Translations under genes and position numbers: made by a program
Shown: positions 17,497 to 26,294 of the stretch, piece after piece
Layout: every line of letters starts with the position of its first letter
How positions within the stretch are numbered: the first letter of the stretch is position 1
The notes under the pieces: generated by a model
The model's database searches: none
Told to the model about the DNA's origin: nothing
What the model saw: only the letters and a program-made list of their open reading frames with translations
Origin: Terriglobales bacterium
GTDB lineage: Bacteria; Acidobacteriota; Terriglobia; Terriglobales; Acidobacteriaceae
DNA: 64,000 nt
Assembly (NCBI GenBank): GCA_035561515.1
Contig: DATMXP010000043.1
Coordinates: 57,961 to 121,960 of the forward strand
Direction of reading: 5' to 3'

Positions 17497-18879
17497 TTAG
17501 TCTTCGAAGCTGCGGGCTCCGCCCTGGAATCCGTTCTTCGCCTGCTGCCATAACCACTTAATTACCCGCTGGTCGTTGTAGCAGTAGGCGAGATTGTGAT
17601 TCAGCGTGGAGAAGCAGTGGCGCTGGCACGTCTTCTTCATATCGCGCATCTGGACGGCGTCGAACTTTGGCTCGTCGATGTTGCCCCAGTCGTACGTGGC
17701 GGGATACATCGGGAAACAAGGCCCAACCGTACCGTCGGTGCGGATGATGACGTTGTTCTGGCCGCCGCGACAGTTCCATTCCTTGAACTGAAGCTCACCG
17801 TCGGAGTTGTGCTCGATACCATGCATGGTGCCGAGCAGGTCACTGACGTCGCCGTTTGAGGCGGTTCCATCGCCGTACCAACCGTACTTCTTAACGTCCT
17901 GCGGGGCCGCCATGCGGATGAACGCTTTCATCTCCTGAAGACGCTGGATCGAGTTGACCATCTGGTAGCCAGCTTTGTTCTTCTCGATGATCCAGTCCAC
18001 CAGTTCATCGACGGCTCGCCAGTCCTCCGGGCGGATGTAGGTAGGATTGTCGTTCATGTGCTTGAAGTGCTCATCCTGCTCAAGCATGGGCGTTTCGTTG
18101 ATGTGGTAATCGGTAGCGACGCGATGTTCGCGCGCATACTCGGTGATCATGCGTACGTCTTCGTGATTGTTCCTACAGATGTTGATGTTAAAGAACACCA
18201 TGTAGTCGTAGACATACTGCTTGCGCAACACGTACTCCAGGTTCTTCTGTGCCGGGACGAGCGCCTTGGGCAGTCCGGGCTTGAGATCCCACGCATCGAG
18301 AGCGAAGTTGAAGACCGAAACGCCAGCGTCAGCGAGTCGATCGCAAACTTCGGGACGCAGCAACCGGCCGTTCGTTCCTATGTAGATCCAGAAGCCTTTT
18401 TTTGCAGCGTAGTAAACAATCTTGTGAGCGACCTGCGGGCGCAGAAGGGGTTCGCCGCCCATCAGCGCGAGCACGCGACAACCATTGGCGTGAAGCCAGT
18501 CGATGGAGCGCTTGGCCACGTCTTCAGTCATGCCTTTGACCTTGTTGTCGAACGCCCAGCAATACCAGCAATCGAGGTTGCACTTGTAATCAACGAAGAG
18601 GTACGACGTAATGGGATGGAAATCGCCTGGAAGGACGCGAGACTTGATGTAAGGCATCAGCCAACCGCGAGCGGTACGGCGAATTTTCTTCAGTCCCCAT
18701 GGTCGCCGCTCGGGGGGAACTTCGGGTCCGGGATCATTTAACTTTTCCGGATACTGAGGAAACACTGGCTCCGGTAAAGCCTCACCTGTGACCACCGCAG
18801 GTTTCGGCGGCTGCGGTGCAGTGTTCATGAGAAGGTCGTGAATCGCCACATCGATTCTGAACTTGGCGGGTGATGCCAT
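17497..18879 (-). CDS. Radical SAM protein with SPASM-like C-terminal cysteines
   Basis: The ATG at 18879 has an ideal ribosome site (AAAGGAGGA) and gives 460 residues. The radical SAM motif CNLDCWYC (Cys100, 104, 107) binds the [4Fe-4S] cluster that cleaves SAM; MGGEPLLRP follows near 136-144. The last third has further cysteines (WNCRGGQNN, DGTVGPCFPMYP, CQRHCFS, AYCYND), an arrangement like the auxiliary clusters of SPASM proteins. The family includes peptide-modifying and metabolic enzymes; no precursor peptide gene is seen beside it. A 90-residue N-terminal extension rich in Pro is unusual. The gene stands alone between the CYTH and GGDEF genes. Substrate unknown. Confidence 0.85.
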   Translation of the reverse strand: MASPAKFRIDVAIHDLLMNTAPQPPKPAVVTGEALPEPVFPQYPEKLNDPGPEVPPERRPWGLKKIRRTARGWLMPYIKSRVLPGDFHPITSYLFVDYKCNLDCWYCWAFDNKVKGMTEDVAKRSIDWLHANGCRVLALMGGEPLLRPQVAHKIVYYAAKKGFWIYIGTNGRLLRPEVCDRLADAGVSVFNFALDAWDLKPGLPKALVPAQKNLEYVLRKQYVYDYMVFFNINICRNNHEDVRMITEYAREHRVATDYHINETPMLEQDEHFKHMNDNPTYIRPEDWRAVDELVDWIIEKNKAGYQMVNSIQRLQEMKAFIRMAAPQDVKKYGWYGDGTASNGDVSDLLGTMHGIEHNSDGELQFKEWNCRGGQNNVIIRTDGTVGPCFPMYPATYDWGNIDEPKFDAVQMRDMKKTCQRHCFSTLNHNLAYCYNDQRVIKWLWQQAKNGFQGGARSFED

Positions 18880-19049
18880 GAGTCCTCCTTTCCAGCAAAA
18901 CCCTTCAGTTACCCTCCGCGGCAGGGCGCCGCCTTTTTGGAACAGTATAACGCTCGAAAACGGCTGAGAGAGCAAGGAATCGAATCAAGAAGGGATGAGC
19001 AGGAACATGAAAAACTGCACAGATCCTGATGCAAACGGCTGAGTTCAGG

Positions 19050-20102
19050 CTACTTCAGCAAACCCTGCTGGGCGATGCCGATGTTATCGCGAGTGGAATT
19101 CTTAACCACGTACATCATCTCGTCGGCCTGACGAATGATCTCGTGCGCGCTCTTGGCGTCTTCGGGATAACTGGCGAGACCGAAGCTGGCGCGGATGTTC
19201 AGATTGAGATTCTCGTCCTTCAGGAACTCGGTGGTGCGGAAGAAGTCGAGCAGACGACGGGCGACAACGGTCGCTGATTCCTTGCCGGTCTGTGGAAGCA
19301 GAATGACGAACTCGTCGCCGCCATAACGGAAAGCATAGTCAATCAGGCGGAGATGAGCTTTGATGGCGTATCCGACCTCGGCGAGCAACTTGCTTCCGAC
19401 CAGATGGCCATGGGTGTCATTGACCTGCTTGAAGCGATCGAGATCGATGAACAGAACAGTGAACTCGTAGCCGAAACGTGCGGAGCGGTAAACCTCTGCC
19501 TCTAAAGTCTTGTAGAGGTGCCGGGCATTGTAGAGGCCGGTGCAATCGTCGGTGATGGTGAGTTCCTGAATCTTTTCCACCGCACGTGCGTTCTCGATGG
19601 CAATGGCAGCGTAGTCGCACAATGCGTTGAGGAAGAAGATTTCATTTTCGTCGAACTCGCTCAGACCGACGTTGATGAGCTGAATGACGCCGAGTACGCG
19701 CTGACGCGACTTGAGCGGCATGCAGACGATGGAACGGGTCTTCCACTTGGTCATCTCGTCAATGCGCTTGGCAAAGCGAGGATCGTTGTAGACATCGGGG
19801 ACGATGAGCGGCTCCCCGTGGCGAGCAACCCATCCGGCAATTCCCTCGCCCATTTTGAGGCGAACGGTTTTCAGAGCTTCAGCAGCATCGCCGACAGCGA
19901 TGGCGAAGTAGAGTTCGTCCTTGGGTTCGTCGACCATCAGCAGCGACCAGGTATCCGGACGAAAATACTCCGCGACCTTCTCCATGATGGTCTGAAGGAT
20001 GGAGTCGAGGTTCAGCGATGACGTCAGCGCCTTCGCGACATCGTGGAAGATGTTCAACTCGTGTAACTGGCGAGCCCGATCGATGCCTGCGCCCTGGGTC
20101 AT
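19050..20102 (-). CDS. Diguanylate cyclase with GAF domain
   Basis: Makes c-di-GMP from two GTP. From the ATG at 20102 the product has 350 residues: a short helix, a GAF domain (about 20-165, with PDTWSLLMVDEP, GEGIAGWVARHGEPLIVPDV, ARFAK-type loop, CMPLKSRQRVLGVIQLIN) and a GGDEF domain (about 180-345). The active site is RYGGDEF, and RLID stands exactly five residues before GGDEF, so the inhibitory I-site is intact and product inhibition is expected. A TTG at 20171 would add 23 residues. No membrane segment, so the GAF domain senses a cytoplasmic ligand. A PilZ receptor gene lies at 34277. Confidence 0.92.
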   Translation of the reverse strand: MTQGAGIDRARQLHELNIFHDVAKALTSSLNLDSILQTIMEKVAEYFRPDTWSLLMVDEPKDELYFAIAVGDAAEALKTVRLKMGEGIAGWVARHGEPLIVPDVYNDPRFAKRIDEMTKWKTRSIVCMPLKSRQRVLGVIQLINVGLSEFDENEIFFLNALCDYAAIAIENARAVEKIQELTITDDCTGLYNARHLYKTLEAEVYRSARFGYEFTVLFIDLDRFKQVNDTHGHLVGSKLLAEVGYAIKAHLRLIDYAFRYGGDEFVILLPQTGKESATVVARRLLDFFRTTEFLKDENLNLNIRASFGLASYPEDAKSAHEIIRQADEMMYVVKNSTRDNIGIAQQGLLK

Positions 20103-20257
20103 GAAAGCGGATTTCCCCTCTGCTGGGGTGCCGTGCGGCGAATTATATTTTCGCTGCTCGTTCTTCAGCAATAACTCACTTCGATACCGGGTAGTAACTT
20201 TCGTTTAGATGACACCCCGGTACCTCCACGCATCCAGCATAAGGTAAAGACCGGCCT

Positions 20258-20278
20258 GAGCGTTTGAGTAAAACGCTC
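20258..20278. repeat. Hairpin in the divergent promoter region
   Basis: GAGCGTTT-GAGTA-AAACGCTC, a perfect 8-bp stem with a 5-base loop, lies between the divergent diguanylate cyclase and RodZ-like genes, upstream of the rightward promoter. It may be an operator or a 5' leader structure of the leftward gene; nothing decides between these. Confidence 0.45.
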
Positions 20279-20316
20279 CAACTCTTTGGCGATTCGGTAC
20301 TTACACTGGTTTTTGT

Positions 20317-20346
20317 TTGACACCCGTTCGTCCGGATACCTATCAT
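20317..20346 (+). promoter_or_regulatory. Sigma-70-type promoter of the RodZ-like gene
   Basis: TTGACA at 20317-20322 and TATCAT at 20341-20346 with an 18-bp spacer. Transcription would start near 20353, leaving a leader of about 43 bases that contains the AGGGAG ribosome site at 20384-20389. Confidence 0.7.
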
Positions 20347-20395
20347 GACGGCGGATTTCTTCCATTTTACTTGCTAAAGGTCCAGGGAGTCGGCG

Positions 20396-21319
20396 GTGGG
20401 AACATTTGGCGATCGCCTTCGTCGTGAACGAGAGATGCGAGGCATCGGATTAGAGGAAATCGCTGCCGCCACAAAGATATCCTCAAGGAACCTGAAAGCC
20501 CTCGAAGACGAAAAGTTCAACCAACTTCCCGGCGGCATCTTCAACAAAGGATTTGTACGGGCCTACGCGAAGTTCCTCGGCATCGACGAGGAGCACATCG
20601 TTGCGGAGTACGAGGCGGCCTCGCACGAGACCGAAGCGGCTCGCGAAGAGAAGTTGAAGGTGGAATTCTCGAAGCCACCCGTAAAAAAGGACAGTGAGGG
20701 GCAAGAGATTTCCATTGAGCCGAAGTCGCAGTGGGGCACCATTGCCGCGATTGTGCTGGTCGCAGTACTGGCGTACGGCGGGTACAACGTCTACCAGAAG
20801 AAAAAAGTCGAGCGAGAACAGCACAGACAGGCAGAGATCGCAGCCCAGCAGCAGGTGCAGCAGCGACAGCGCGCCGACGCTGCCGCGGCGGCGCAGGCCG
20901 CGCAGGCTCAAGGGGTGCCTTCCGAAGGAGCTCCTCCCGAGGGAACTGCACCAGCGGAGGGCACGACGGCGGCCCCGCAGACCACCCCTGTAACACCAGA
21001 ACAGAAACCCGTTACGGAAGCGCAACAAGCGACGCTGAAGACACCGAACCCGGCAGCGACCCCGAGCGGACCGCCGTTTGAAGTGACTATGAAGGTCAAC
21101 TCCGAATCGTGGATCTCGGTGAAAGTTGACGGCAAGCTGCTGGTGAGCGGCACGCTCTCGGCTGGAACCGAGAAGGCCTTCAAGGGGAAAGACAAAATCG
21201 AGATGGTGCTGGGCAAGGCGGGCGGGGTGGAAGTGAGTTATAACGGCAAACCGGTGGAGAACCTTGGCAAGGGCCAGGATGTACGCAAAATAACGTTCAC
21301 CCCATCCGGGTACGAATAA
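20396..21319 (+). CDS. RodZ-like protein (Xre HTH, membrane anchor, DUF4115)
   Basis: Encodes 307 residues from a GTG with ribosome site AGGGAG. An N-terminal HTH_25 domain (residues 1-70; LRREREMRGIGLEEIAAATKIS, GGIFNKGFVRAYAKFLGID) is typical of RodZ cytoplasmic domains, followed by a charged linker, one membrane helix (114-133), a long Gln/Ala/Pro/Thr-rich periplasmic linker, and a C-terminal DUF4115 beta domain (about 225-305, ESWISVKVDGKLLVSGTL). RodZ links MreB filaments to the cell-wall elongation machinery in rod-shaped cells. The assignment rests on architecture; function in this species is inferred. Confidence 0.85.
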   Translation: MGTFGDRLRREREMRGIGLEEIAAATKISSRNLKALEDEKFNQLPGGIFNKGFVRAYAKFLGIDEEHIVAEYEAASHETEAAREEKLKVEFSKPPVKKDSEGQEISIEPKSQWGTIAAIVLVAVLAYGGYNVYQKKKVEREQHRQAEIAAQQQVQQRQRADAAAAAQAAQAQGVPSEGAPPEGTAPAEGTTAAPQTTPVTPEQKPVTEAQQATLKTPNPAATPSGPPFEVTMKVNSESWISVKVDGKLLVSGTLSAGTEKAFKGKDKIEMVLGKAGGVEVSYNGKPVENLGKGQDVRKITFTPSGYE

Positions 21320-21424
21320 CGCCATTCAGGTACCCACGGCAGCGCTTCGCTGCGTAAATTGGCACGATTCCTTACGGTATTTTCGCCCGTAAACCAAGGG
21401 AAACATTGCTGAAACCGTGATTTC

Positions 21425-21453
21425 TTGTTAATTTGTTGTACGCCCTATTTAAT
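21425..21453 (+). promoter_or_regulatory. Probable metK promoter
   Basis: TTGTTA at 21425-21430 and TTTAAT at 21448-21453 with a 17-bp spacer, about 60 bases before the metK start. No SAM riboswitch is recognisable between here and the gene. Confidence 0.4.
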
Positions 21454-21515
21454 CTTTGTGGCCTACGCTTCATCCCCCCTCAGTAGCGTCCAAAGTTTTG
21501 CAGGAGGAAGTTCAG

Positions 21516-22691
21516 TTGCCATCCAAGAAACGCTATTTGTTTACGTCCGAGTCGGTGACCGAGGGTCACCCGGACAAGATTGCCGATCAGGTTTCTGACG
21601 CAATCCTCGACGCCTGCCTGGAGCAGGACCCCTACAGCCGTGTTGCCTGCGAAACGCTGACCTGTACTGGCACGGTATTTATCGCCGGCGAAATAACGAC
21701 CAAAGCTTATGTGGACTTCCAGTCGCTGGTACGGGGCGTGGTGGGTTCCATCGGCTACGACAACGCTCTGTTCGGCTTCGATTCGAATACTTGCGCGGTG
21801 ATTTCGTCCATCAACAAGCAGTCGGGCGACATCGCGATGGGTGTGGACACAGGCGGCGCCGGAGATCAGGGCATGATGTTCGGTTACGCGACGAACGAAA
21901 CGCCCGAACTGATGCCGACCCCGATTGCACTGGCCCACAAACTCTGCTTGAAGTTGAGCCAGGTTCGCAAGAACGGCATGCTTCCCTACCTTCGGCCTGA
22001 TGGCAAATCCCAAGTCACAGTTGAATACGACGATAACCACAAGCCGATCCGCGTGGATGCCGTCGTGGTCTCGACGCAACACGCCGAGACGGTGACGAAC
22101 GAAGAGCTTCGTGCCGACATCCTGAAGCACGTGATCCAGGCTGTGATTCCGTCGAACCTGCTGGATGCGGACACCAAGTACCACATCAACCCGACGGGCC
22201 GCTTCGTAATCGGCGGACCGATGGGCGACACCGGATTGACCGGCCGCAAGATCATCGTGGATACCTACGGTGGCATGGGCCGTCACGGCGGTGGCGCATT
22301 CTCGGGCAAGGATCCGACCAAGGTTGACCGCTCGGCCGCTTACATGGCGCGCTACATCGCGAAGAACGTTGTGGCTGCCGGACTTGCGGACCGCTGCGAA
22401 GTGCAGTTGGCGTATGCCATCGGCGTCGCGGATCCGGTCAGCGTGCTGGTGGATACGTTCGGCACCGGCAAAGTTTCCGACGAGAAGATTGCCGAGTTGG
22501 TGTTCAAGAACTTCAAGATGACCCCAAAGGGCATCATGGAGACACTGAACCTGCGCCGTCCGATCTACCGCAAGACAGCTGCGTACGGACATTTCGGACG
22601 CGACGACAAGGACTTCACCTGGGAAGCGACCGACAAGGCTGCTGCCCTGCGTTCTGCTGCCGGACTCGAAGTCGTAGCAGCAAAAAAATAA
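21516..22691 (+). CDS. metK: S-adenosylmethionine synthetase
   Basis: Makes SAM from methionine and ATP. The TTG at 21516 is chosen because a perfect AGGAGG lies eight bases upstream (21502-21507) and the product then starts LPSKKRYLFTSESVTEGHPD, as in other MetK proteins; a longer frame opens at 21456. The 391-residue protein has the signatures GHPDKIADQVSDAILD (ATP and metal), GAGDQGMMFGYATNETPE (near 115-132), and GGGAFSGKDPTKVDRSAAY (near 258-276). Its product feeds methylations and radical SAM enzymes; ahcY, which recycles the by-product, follows after a strong hairpin. Confidence 0.97.
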   Translation: MPSKKRYLFTSESVTEGHPDKIADQVSDAILDACLEQDPYSRVACETLTCTGTVFIAGEITTKAYVDFQSLVRGVVGSIGYDNALFGFDSNTCAVISSINKQSGDIAMGVDTGGAGDQGMMFGYATNETPELMPTPIALAHKLCLKLSQVRKNGMLPYLRPDGKSQVTVEYDDNHKPIRVDAVVVSTQHAETVTNEELRADILKHVIQAVIPSNLLDADTKYHINPTGRFVIGGPMGDTGLTGRKIIVDTYGGMGRHGGGAFSGKDPTKVDRSAAYMARYIAKNVVAAGLADRCEVQLAYAIGVADPVSVLVDTFGTGKVSDEKIAELVFKNFKMTPKGIMETLNLRRPIYRKTAAYGHFGRDDKDFTWEATDKAAALRSAAGLEVVAAKK

Positions 22692-22719
22692 ACGCTCGGT
22701 AGCGAGCAAGAATCCAAGG

Positions 22720-22743
22720 CCCGGCACTTCGGTGCCGGGTTTT
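22720..22743 (+). terminator. Strong terminator between metK and ahcY
   Basis: CCCGGCAC-TTCG-GTGCCGGG is a perfect 8-bp stem closed by a very stable C(UUCG)G tetraloop and followed by TTTT. It lies 29 bases after metK. An ATG at 22745, in frame with ahcY, falls immediately after it, so ahcY must start later or be transcribed by read-through. Confidence 0.85.
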
Positions 22744-22792
22744 CATGAAAGACACGATTTCAATGGCAACATCGAAGGCGAAACAGGAGAGT

Positions 22793-24073
22793 ATGGCGAC
22801 TTCCGCAACAACCACCGTTCCTTGCGACGTAAAAGACTTCGCAATGGCGGATCTTGGCAAGAAGAGAATCGATTGGGCAAACCAGTCGATGAACGTTCTG
22901 CAGATCATCCGCAAAGAGTTCATCAAGAATCAGCCGCTGAAGGGTATCCGCATCGCGGCTTGCCTGCACGTAACCGCTGAGACAGCGAACCTGATGATCA
23001 CGCTGCGCGACGGCGGCGCCGATGTGGCGCTGTGCGCGTCGAACCCGCTGTCGACCCAGGACGACGTGGCCGCTTGCCTCGTGCGCGACTACAACATCCC
23101 GGTGTTCGCGATTAAAGGCGAGGATAACGAAACTTATTACCAGCACATCATGTCGGCGCTGGACCACAAGCCGCACATCACGATGGACGACGGCGCAGAT
23201 CTCGTGTCGATCGCGCTCACGAAGCGCACCGACGTCGTGGACGGCATTATTGCCGGTACGGAAGAGACGACGACCGGCGTCATCCGCCTGCGCGCGATGG
23301 CCAAGGAAGGCGTGCTGAAGTATCCCATCATCGCCGTGAACGATGCCGACACCAAGCACATGTTCGATAACCGCTACGGCACCGGTCAATCCACGATTGA
23401 CGGTATCGTGCGCGCGACGAACTTCCTGCTTGCGGGTTCGAAGTTCGTGGTTGCCGGCTACGGCTGGTGCGGACGCGGTCTTGCTGCCCGCGCTCGCGGA
23501 CTTGGCGCGGAAGTGATTGTGACCGAAATCGATCCGACGAAGGCGCTGGAAGCCGTGATGGATGGCTATCGTGTGATGTCGATGCACGAAGCCGCGAAAC
23601 TCGGCGACGTCTTCTGCACCGTGACCGGCAACAAGAACGTGCTGGCGAAGGACCACTTCGAAGTGATGAAGAATGGCGCGATCATTTCGAACTCCGGCCA
23701 CTTCAACGTCGAAATCGATATTCCGGCACTGGAGAAGATGTCGTCTTCGAAGCGGACCACTCGTAACTTCGTCGAAGAGTTCTCGATGAAGGACGGCCGC
23801 AAGATCAACCTTCTGGGTGAAGGCCGTCTGATCAACCTGGCGAGCGCGGAAGGACATCCGCCGTCGGTGATGGACATGAGCTTTGCCGACCAAGCGCTTT
23901 CGGTCGATTACCTTGTGAAGAACCACAAGAGCCTCGAAAAGAAGGTGTTCAAGGTTCCAGACGAGCTCGACAAGCGCGTTGCGAAGTTGAAGCTCGAGTC
24001 GATGGGAATCAAGATCGATCGTCTGACGCCGGAACAGGAAGAGTACCTGGCAGGGTGGTCGGAAGGCACATAG
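22793..24073 (+). CDS. ahcY: Adenosylhomocysteinase
   Basis: Hydrolyses S-adenosylhomocysteine to adenosine and homocysteine, with bound NAD. The ATG at 22793 is preceded by AGGAG and gives 426 residues beginning MATSATTTVPCDVKDF; ATGs at 22763 and 22745 are alternatives, but the latter lies against the metK terminator. Signatures in order: CLHVTAETANLMITLRDGGADV (about 58-79), GVIRLRAMAKEGVLKYPIIAVNDA with the substrate Lys/Asp pair, the NAD site GYGWCGRGLAARARGLGA (near 222-239), and the C-terminal FADQALSVDYLVKNH. Together with metK it covers two steps of the SAM cycle. Confidence 0.97.
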   Translation: MATSATTTVPCDVKDFAMADLGKKRIDWANQSMNVLQIIRKEFIKNQPLKGIRIAACLHVTAETANLMITLRDGGADVALCASNPLSTQDDVAACLVRDYNIPVFAIKGEDNETYYQHIMSALDHKPHITMDDGADLVSIALTKRTDVVDGIIAGTEETTTGVIRLRAMAKEGVLKYPIIAVNDADTKHMFDNRYGTGQSTIDGIVRATNFLLAGSKFVVAGYGWCGRGLAARARGLGAEVIVTEIDPTKALEAVMDGYRVMSMHEAAKLGDVFCTVTGNKNVLAKDHFEVMKNGAIISNSGHFNVEIDIPALEKMSSSKRTTRNFVEEFSMKDGRKINLLGEGRLINLASAEGHPPSVMDMSFADQALSVDYLVKNHKSLEKKVFKVPDELDKRVAKLKLESMGIKIDRLTPEQEEYLAGWSEGT

Positions 24074-24093
24074 AACGAATCGGTAGTTCAGAG

Positions 24094-24126
24094 GCGGCAG
24101 ATCCCAAGTCTGCCGCATTGCTTTTT
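24094..24126 (+). terminator. Terminator after ahcY
   Basis: GCGGCAGA (24094-24101) pairs with TCTGCCGC (24109-24116) over a 7-base loop, followed by ATTGCTTTTTG. It lies 20 bases beyond the ahcY stop. Confidence 0.82.
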
Positions 24127-24204
24127 GTATTCGATCGTTCCAGTTCCGGCAATGACCTTAGTAATCACTGGATTTCCCTCGAACTTCGGCGATAATGCGC
24201 AACC

Positions 24205-25257
24205 ATGCGCAGAGCAACATGTGCAACGTGTGCCACCGAACAGCCGATCGGACAAATGAACGAGTTTGCCGGAAAGATCTATTGTCCGACATGTGCCAGC
24301 AATGCGGCAGAGGCGGCAAAACAGGGTGAGATCCACTCCATCATCGACCCGACTATTTGCGCCAATTGTTCGACGGATTGGGGCAGCAGCGAATTGCCGA
24401 AGGTCGGCGGGTTGCCTTTTTGTCCGACCTGCCGGGAAAAGGTCTACAACTATCCCTTCCCGAATTGGCTGAAGGCAGGTCTCGCGCTTGCGCTGGTACT
24501 GCTGGTGGTGGCACTCGCGAATGGCGCGAAGTACTTCCGGCTTGGCAAGAATCTGTACCGGGGCGAAAGCCAACTGAAGGCCAGGAACTATCCCGAGGCG
24601 ATTCGGTTATTGACGCCGGTGGCTGAGGCCGCTCCGGAGTGCGAGAAGTGCGTCCTGCTGCTTGCCAAGAGCTATCTACTGGCAGGGCAGCCAGAGCAGG
24701 CATGGGCCGCCGCAAAAAAACATCACGACGGACAATTCGACAATTCTGAATTGTTCGATGAGGTGAAACCGCTCTTTGATCGCTTCATGACCGCATTTGA
24801 AGAGGTGGAATCGGCGCAGAAGAAGTACATCGAAGAACATAACGAAGAAGAAGCCATGCAGCTTCTGGACAAGGCTATTAAGGATTATCCGGAATGGCAG
24901 GTCCCACGCGAGCAAAAGAAAGTTTTCGAGGTAGGGCTCGCCTTCGATCACAAGGATTACGACAAGTTCCTTTCGCTGGCGCAGGAGTCGTACCGCACGA
25001 AGCCGGACTCGATGTCCACCGCACAGGTAGCCAGCGCGCTTGCATGCAAATACGCGGTCACCGGGGAGCCGCAATTCCGAACCGACGCCGAGCAGATGCT
25101 GGCAAAAGCCCGCGATCTGGCCACCGATGACACACAGACGACTGAATACCAGGAATATTACGAGCGAATCATGCACCGTTTGGATTCGCGAGAAATCATC
25201 TCGCGCGAGGAGTACAACCGCAAGTACCGGCCGAACCAGAAGCAGGAGGGCAAGTAA
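24205..25257 (+). CDS. Zinc-ribbon, single-pass membrane protein with TPR-like repeats
   Basis: The 350-residue product starts with two CxxC...CxxC zinc ribbons (CATC at 6-9 with CPTC near 27-30; CANC near 52-55 with CPTC near 73-76), then a membrane helix (about 89-106, AGLALALVLLVVALANG) and helical repeats with TPR character (GESQLKARNYPEAIRLLTPVAEAAPE and later units) on the other side of the membrane. Its stop overlaps the next start as TAATG, so it is translationally coupled to a HExxH membrane protein. GATAAT at 24191-24196 lies eight bases before the ATG and no ribosome site is seen. Function unknown; a substrate-handling partner for the membrane peptidase is a reasonable inference. 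Confidence 0.72.
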   Translation: MRRATCATCATEQPIGQMNEFAGKIYCPTCASNAAEAAKQGEIHSIIDPTICANCSTDWGSSELPKVGGLPFCPTCREKVYNYPFPNWLKAGLALALVLLVVALANGAKYFRLGKNLYRGESQLKARNYPEAIRLLTPVAEAAPECEKCVLLLAKSYLLAGQPEQAWAAAKKHHDGQFDNSELFDEVKPLFDRFMTAFEEVESAQKKYIEEHNEEEAMQLLDKAIKDYPEWQVPREQKKVFEVGLAFDHKDYDKFLSLAQESYRTKPDSMSTAQVASALACKYAVTGEPQFRTDAEQMLAKARDLATDDTQTTEYQEYYERIMHRLDSREIISREEYNRKYRPNQKQEGK

Positions 25258-25793
25258 TGGTCATCATTCCCGGATTCCTGATTGCACTCGCCACGTTCCC
25301 GGGGGTCATCATTCACGAGGCTGCACACCTGCTCTTCTGCCGTATGACCGGACTGGCCGTCTTCGACGTGAAATTCTTCCAGCTCTCGAATCCGGCCGGG
25401 TATGTGATCCACGAGCAGACAGATGACTTCAAGAAGACATTCCTGGTCAGCATGGGACCGTTTTTCGTGAACACGCTGCTTTGCCTTGTCTTCTGCCTTG
25501 CGGCGTTCCTTCCAATCTGGGAACTGAAGATCGACGACTATCTCGGTTATTTCTTCTACTGGCTTGGCATCTCGATCGGAATGCACGCGTTTCCGTCGAC
25601 CGTGGATTTGAAGCACATCTGGAAACTGGCTCCGCAGTATGCGAAGAAGGGGAATCTGCTTGCCATCCTGAGCTATCCGATTGTGGTTGTCCTTTATCCG
25701 TTGAACTTCCTGCGCGTAGTGTGGGCGGACCTGGGGTATGGGCTGGCGGTTGGAATTTTGGGACCGCTGGCAATCTTCAAGGCATTGGCGTAG
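25257..25793 (+). CDS. M50-like membrane metalloprotease candidate
   Basis: The 178-residue product has several membrane helices and a HEAAH motif (His20, Glu21, His24) inside the first helix (FPGVIIHEAAHLLFCRMTG), as in intramembrane zinc proteases of the M50/site-2 type and related DUF3267 proteins. A candidate third ligand is the Asp of GMHAFPSTVD near residue 122; the usual NPDG-type motif is not obvious, so catalysis is uncertain. Start codon overlaps the stop of the zinc-ribbon/TPR gene (TAATG). No membrane substrate can be named. Confidence 0.68.
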   Translation: MVIIPGFLIALATFPGVIIHEAAHLLFCRMTGLAVFDVKFFQLSNPAGYVIHEQTDDFKKTFLVSMGPFFVNTLLCLVFCLAAFLPIWELKIDDYLGYFFYWLGISIGMHAFPSTVDLKHIWKLAPQYAKKGNLLAILSYPIVVVLYPLNFLRVVWADLGYGLAVGILGPLAIFKALA

Positions 25794-25872
25794 CCGAGAG
25801 GAGCACCCCAGAAGTCATCTCCCGAAAACAGCCTTCTTCGGCGGAAAATGAGCCACGGAGGATGGCGTCGAT

Positions 25873-26241
25873 ATGACCTTGAAGAACAGGTGTGTCGCGG
25901 GCCTGATCACGGGCGTGGTGCTTCACTTCTTTATCTTTCACCCGTACCTGCCCTATTCGGTACGAGAAAGCCGGGTTCCAGGATTCTGGACGCTGGTCGT
26001 AGTGTTTGCAGTCGCGGGCTTTCTTCTGAACCTTGGCAATACTGAGAGGCGTGGCCTGATATGCGCCTGTGTCGTTGGCGCAATGTTCGCCGGGAACATG
26101 GTGATCATTGCCATGGACTGGATGAAGGACCCGACCACGCACAATCTCTTCCCGTTTGAATTCATCATGATTGCTCTGGCCTTCGCGCCGCTCGGGGCGG
26201 GCACGGTGGCGTCGCTGTACGCCAGTCGACTTCGGGCTTGA
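25873..26241 (+). CDS. Small integral membrane protein
   Basis: Encodes 122 residues with four predicted membrane helices (about 8-26, 38-55, 62-82, 95-117) and charged loops. The ATG at 25873 follows GAGGATG-type purine-rich sequence. It lies 79 bases after the M50-like gene on the same strand and may belong to the same transcript. No family recognised. Confidence 0.6.
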   Translation: MTLKNRCVAGLITGVVLHFFIFHPYLPYSVRESRVPGFWTLVVVFAVAGFLLNLGNTERRGLICACVVGAMFAGNMVIIAMDWMKDPTTHNLFPFEFIMIALAFAPLGAGTVASLYASRLRA

Positions 26242-26294
26242 GGTTGCGCGTCACTACCTGAACACGATGTTCGTGCTATCCTCAGCCCTTCATC

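Noticed and set aside
21320..21515. SAM or SAH riboswitch upstream of metK
   Set aside because: The leader lacks the conserved cores of known SAM and SAH riboswitches; only a small CAGCG/CGCTG hairpin and a promoter-like sequence are visible.
21480..24118. Long antisense frames over metK (415 codons) and ahcY (452 codons)
   Set aside because: Both lie opposite highly conserved enzymes and show the same biased composition without motifs or ribosome sites.
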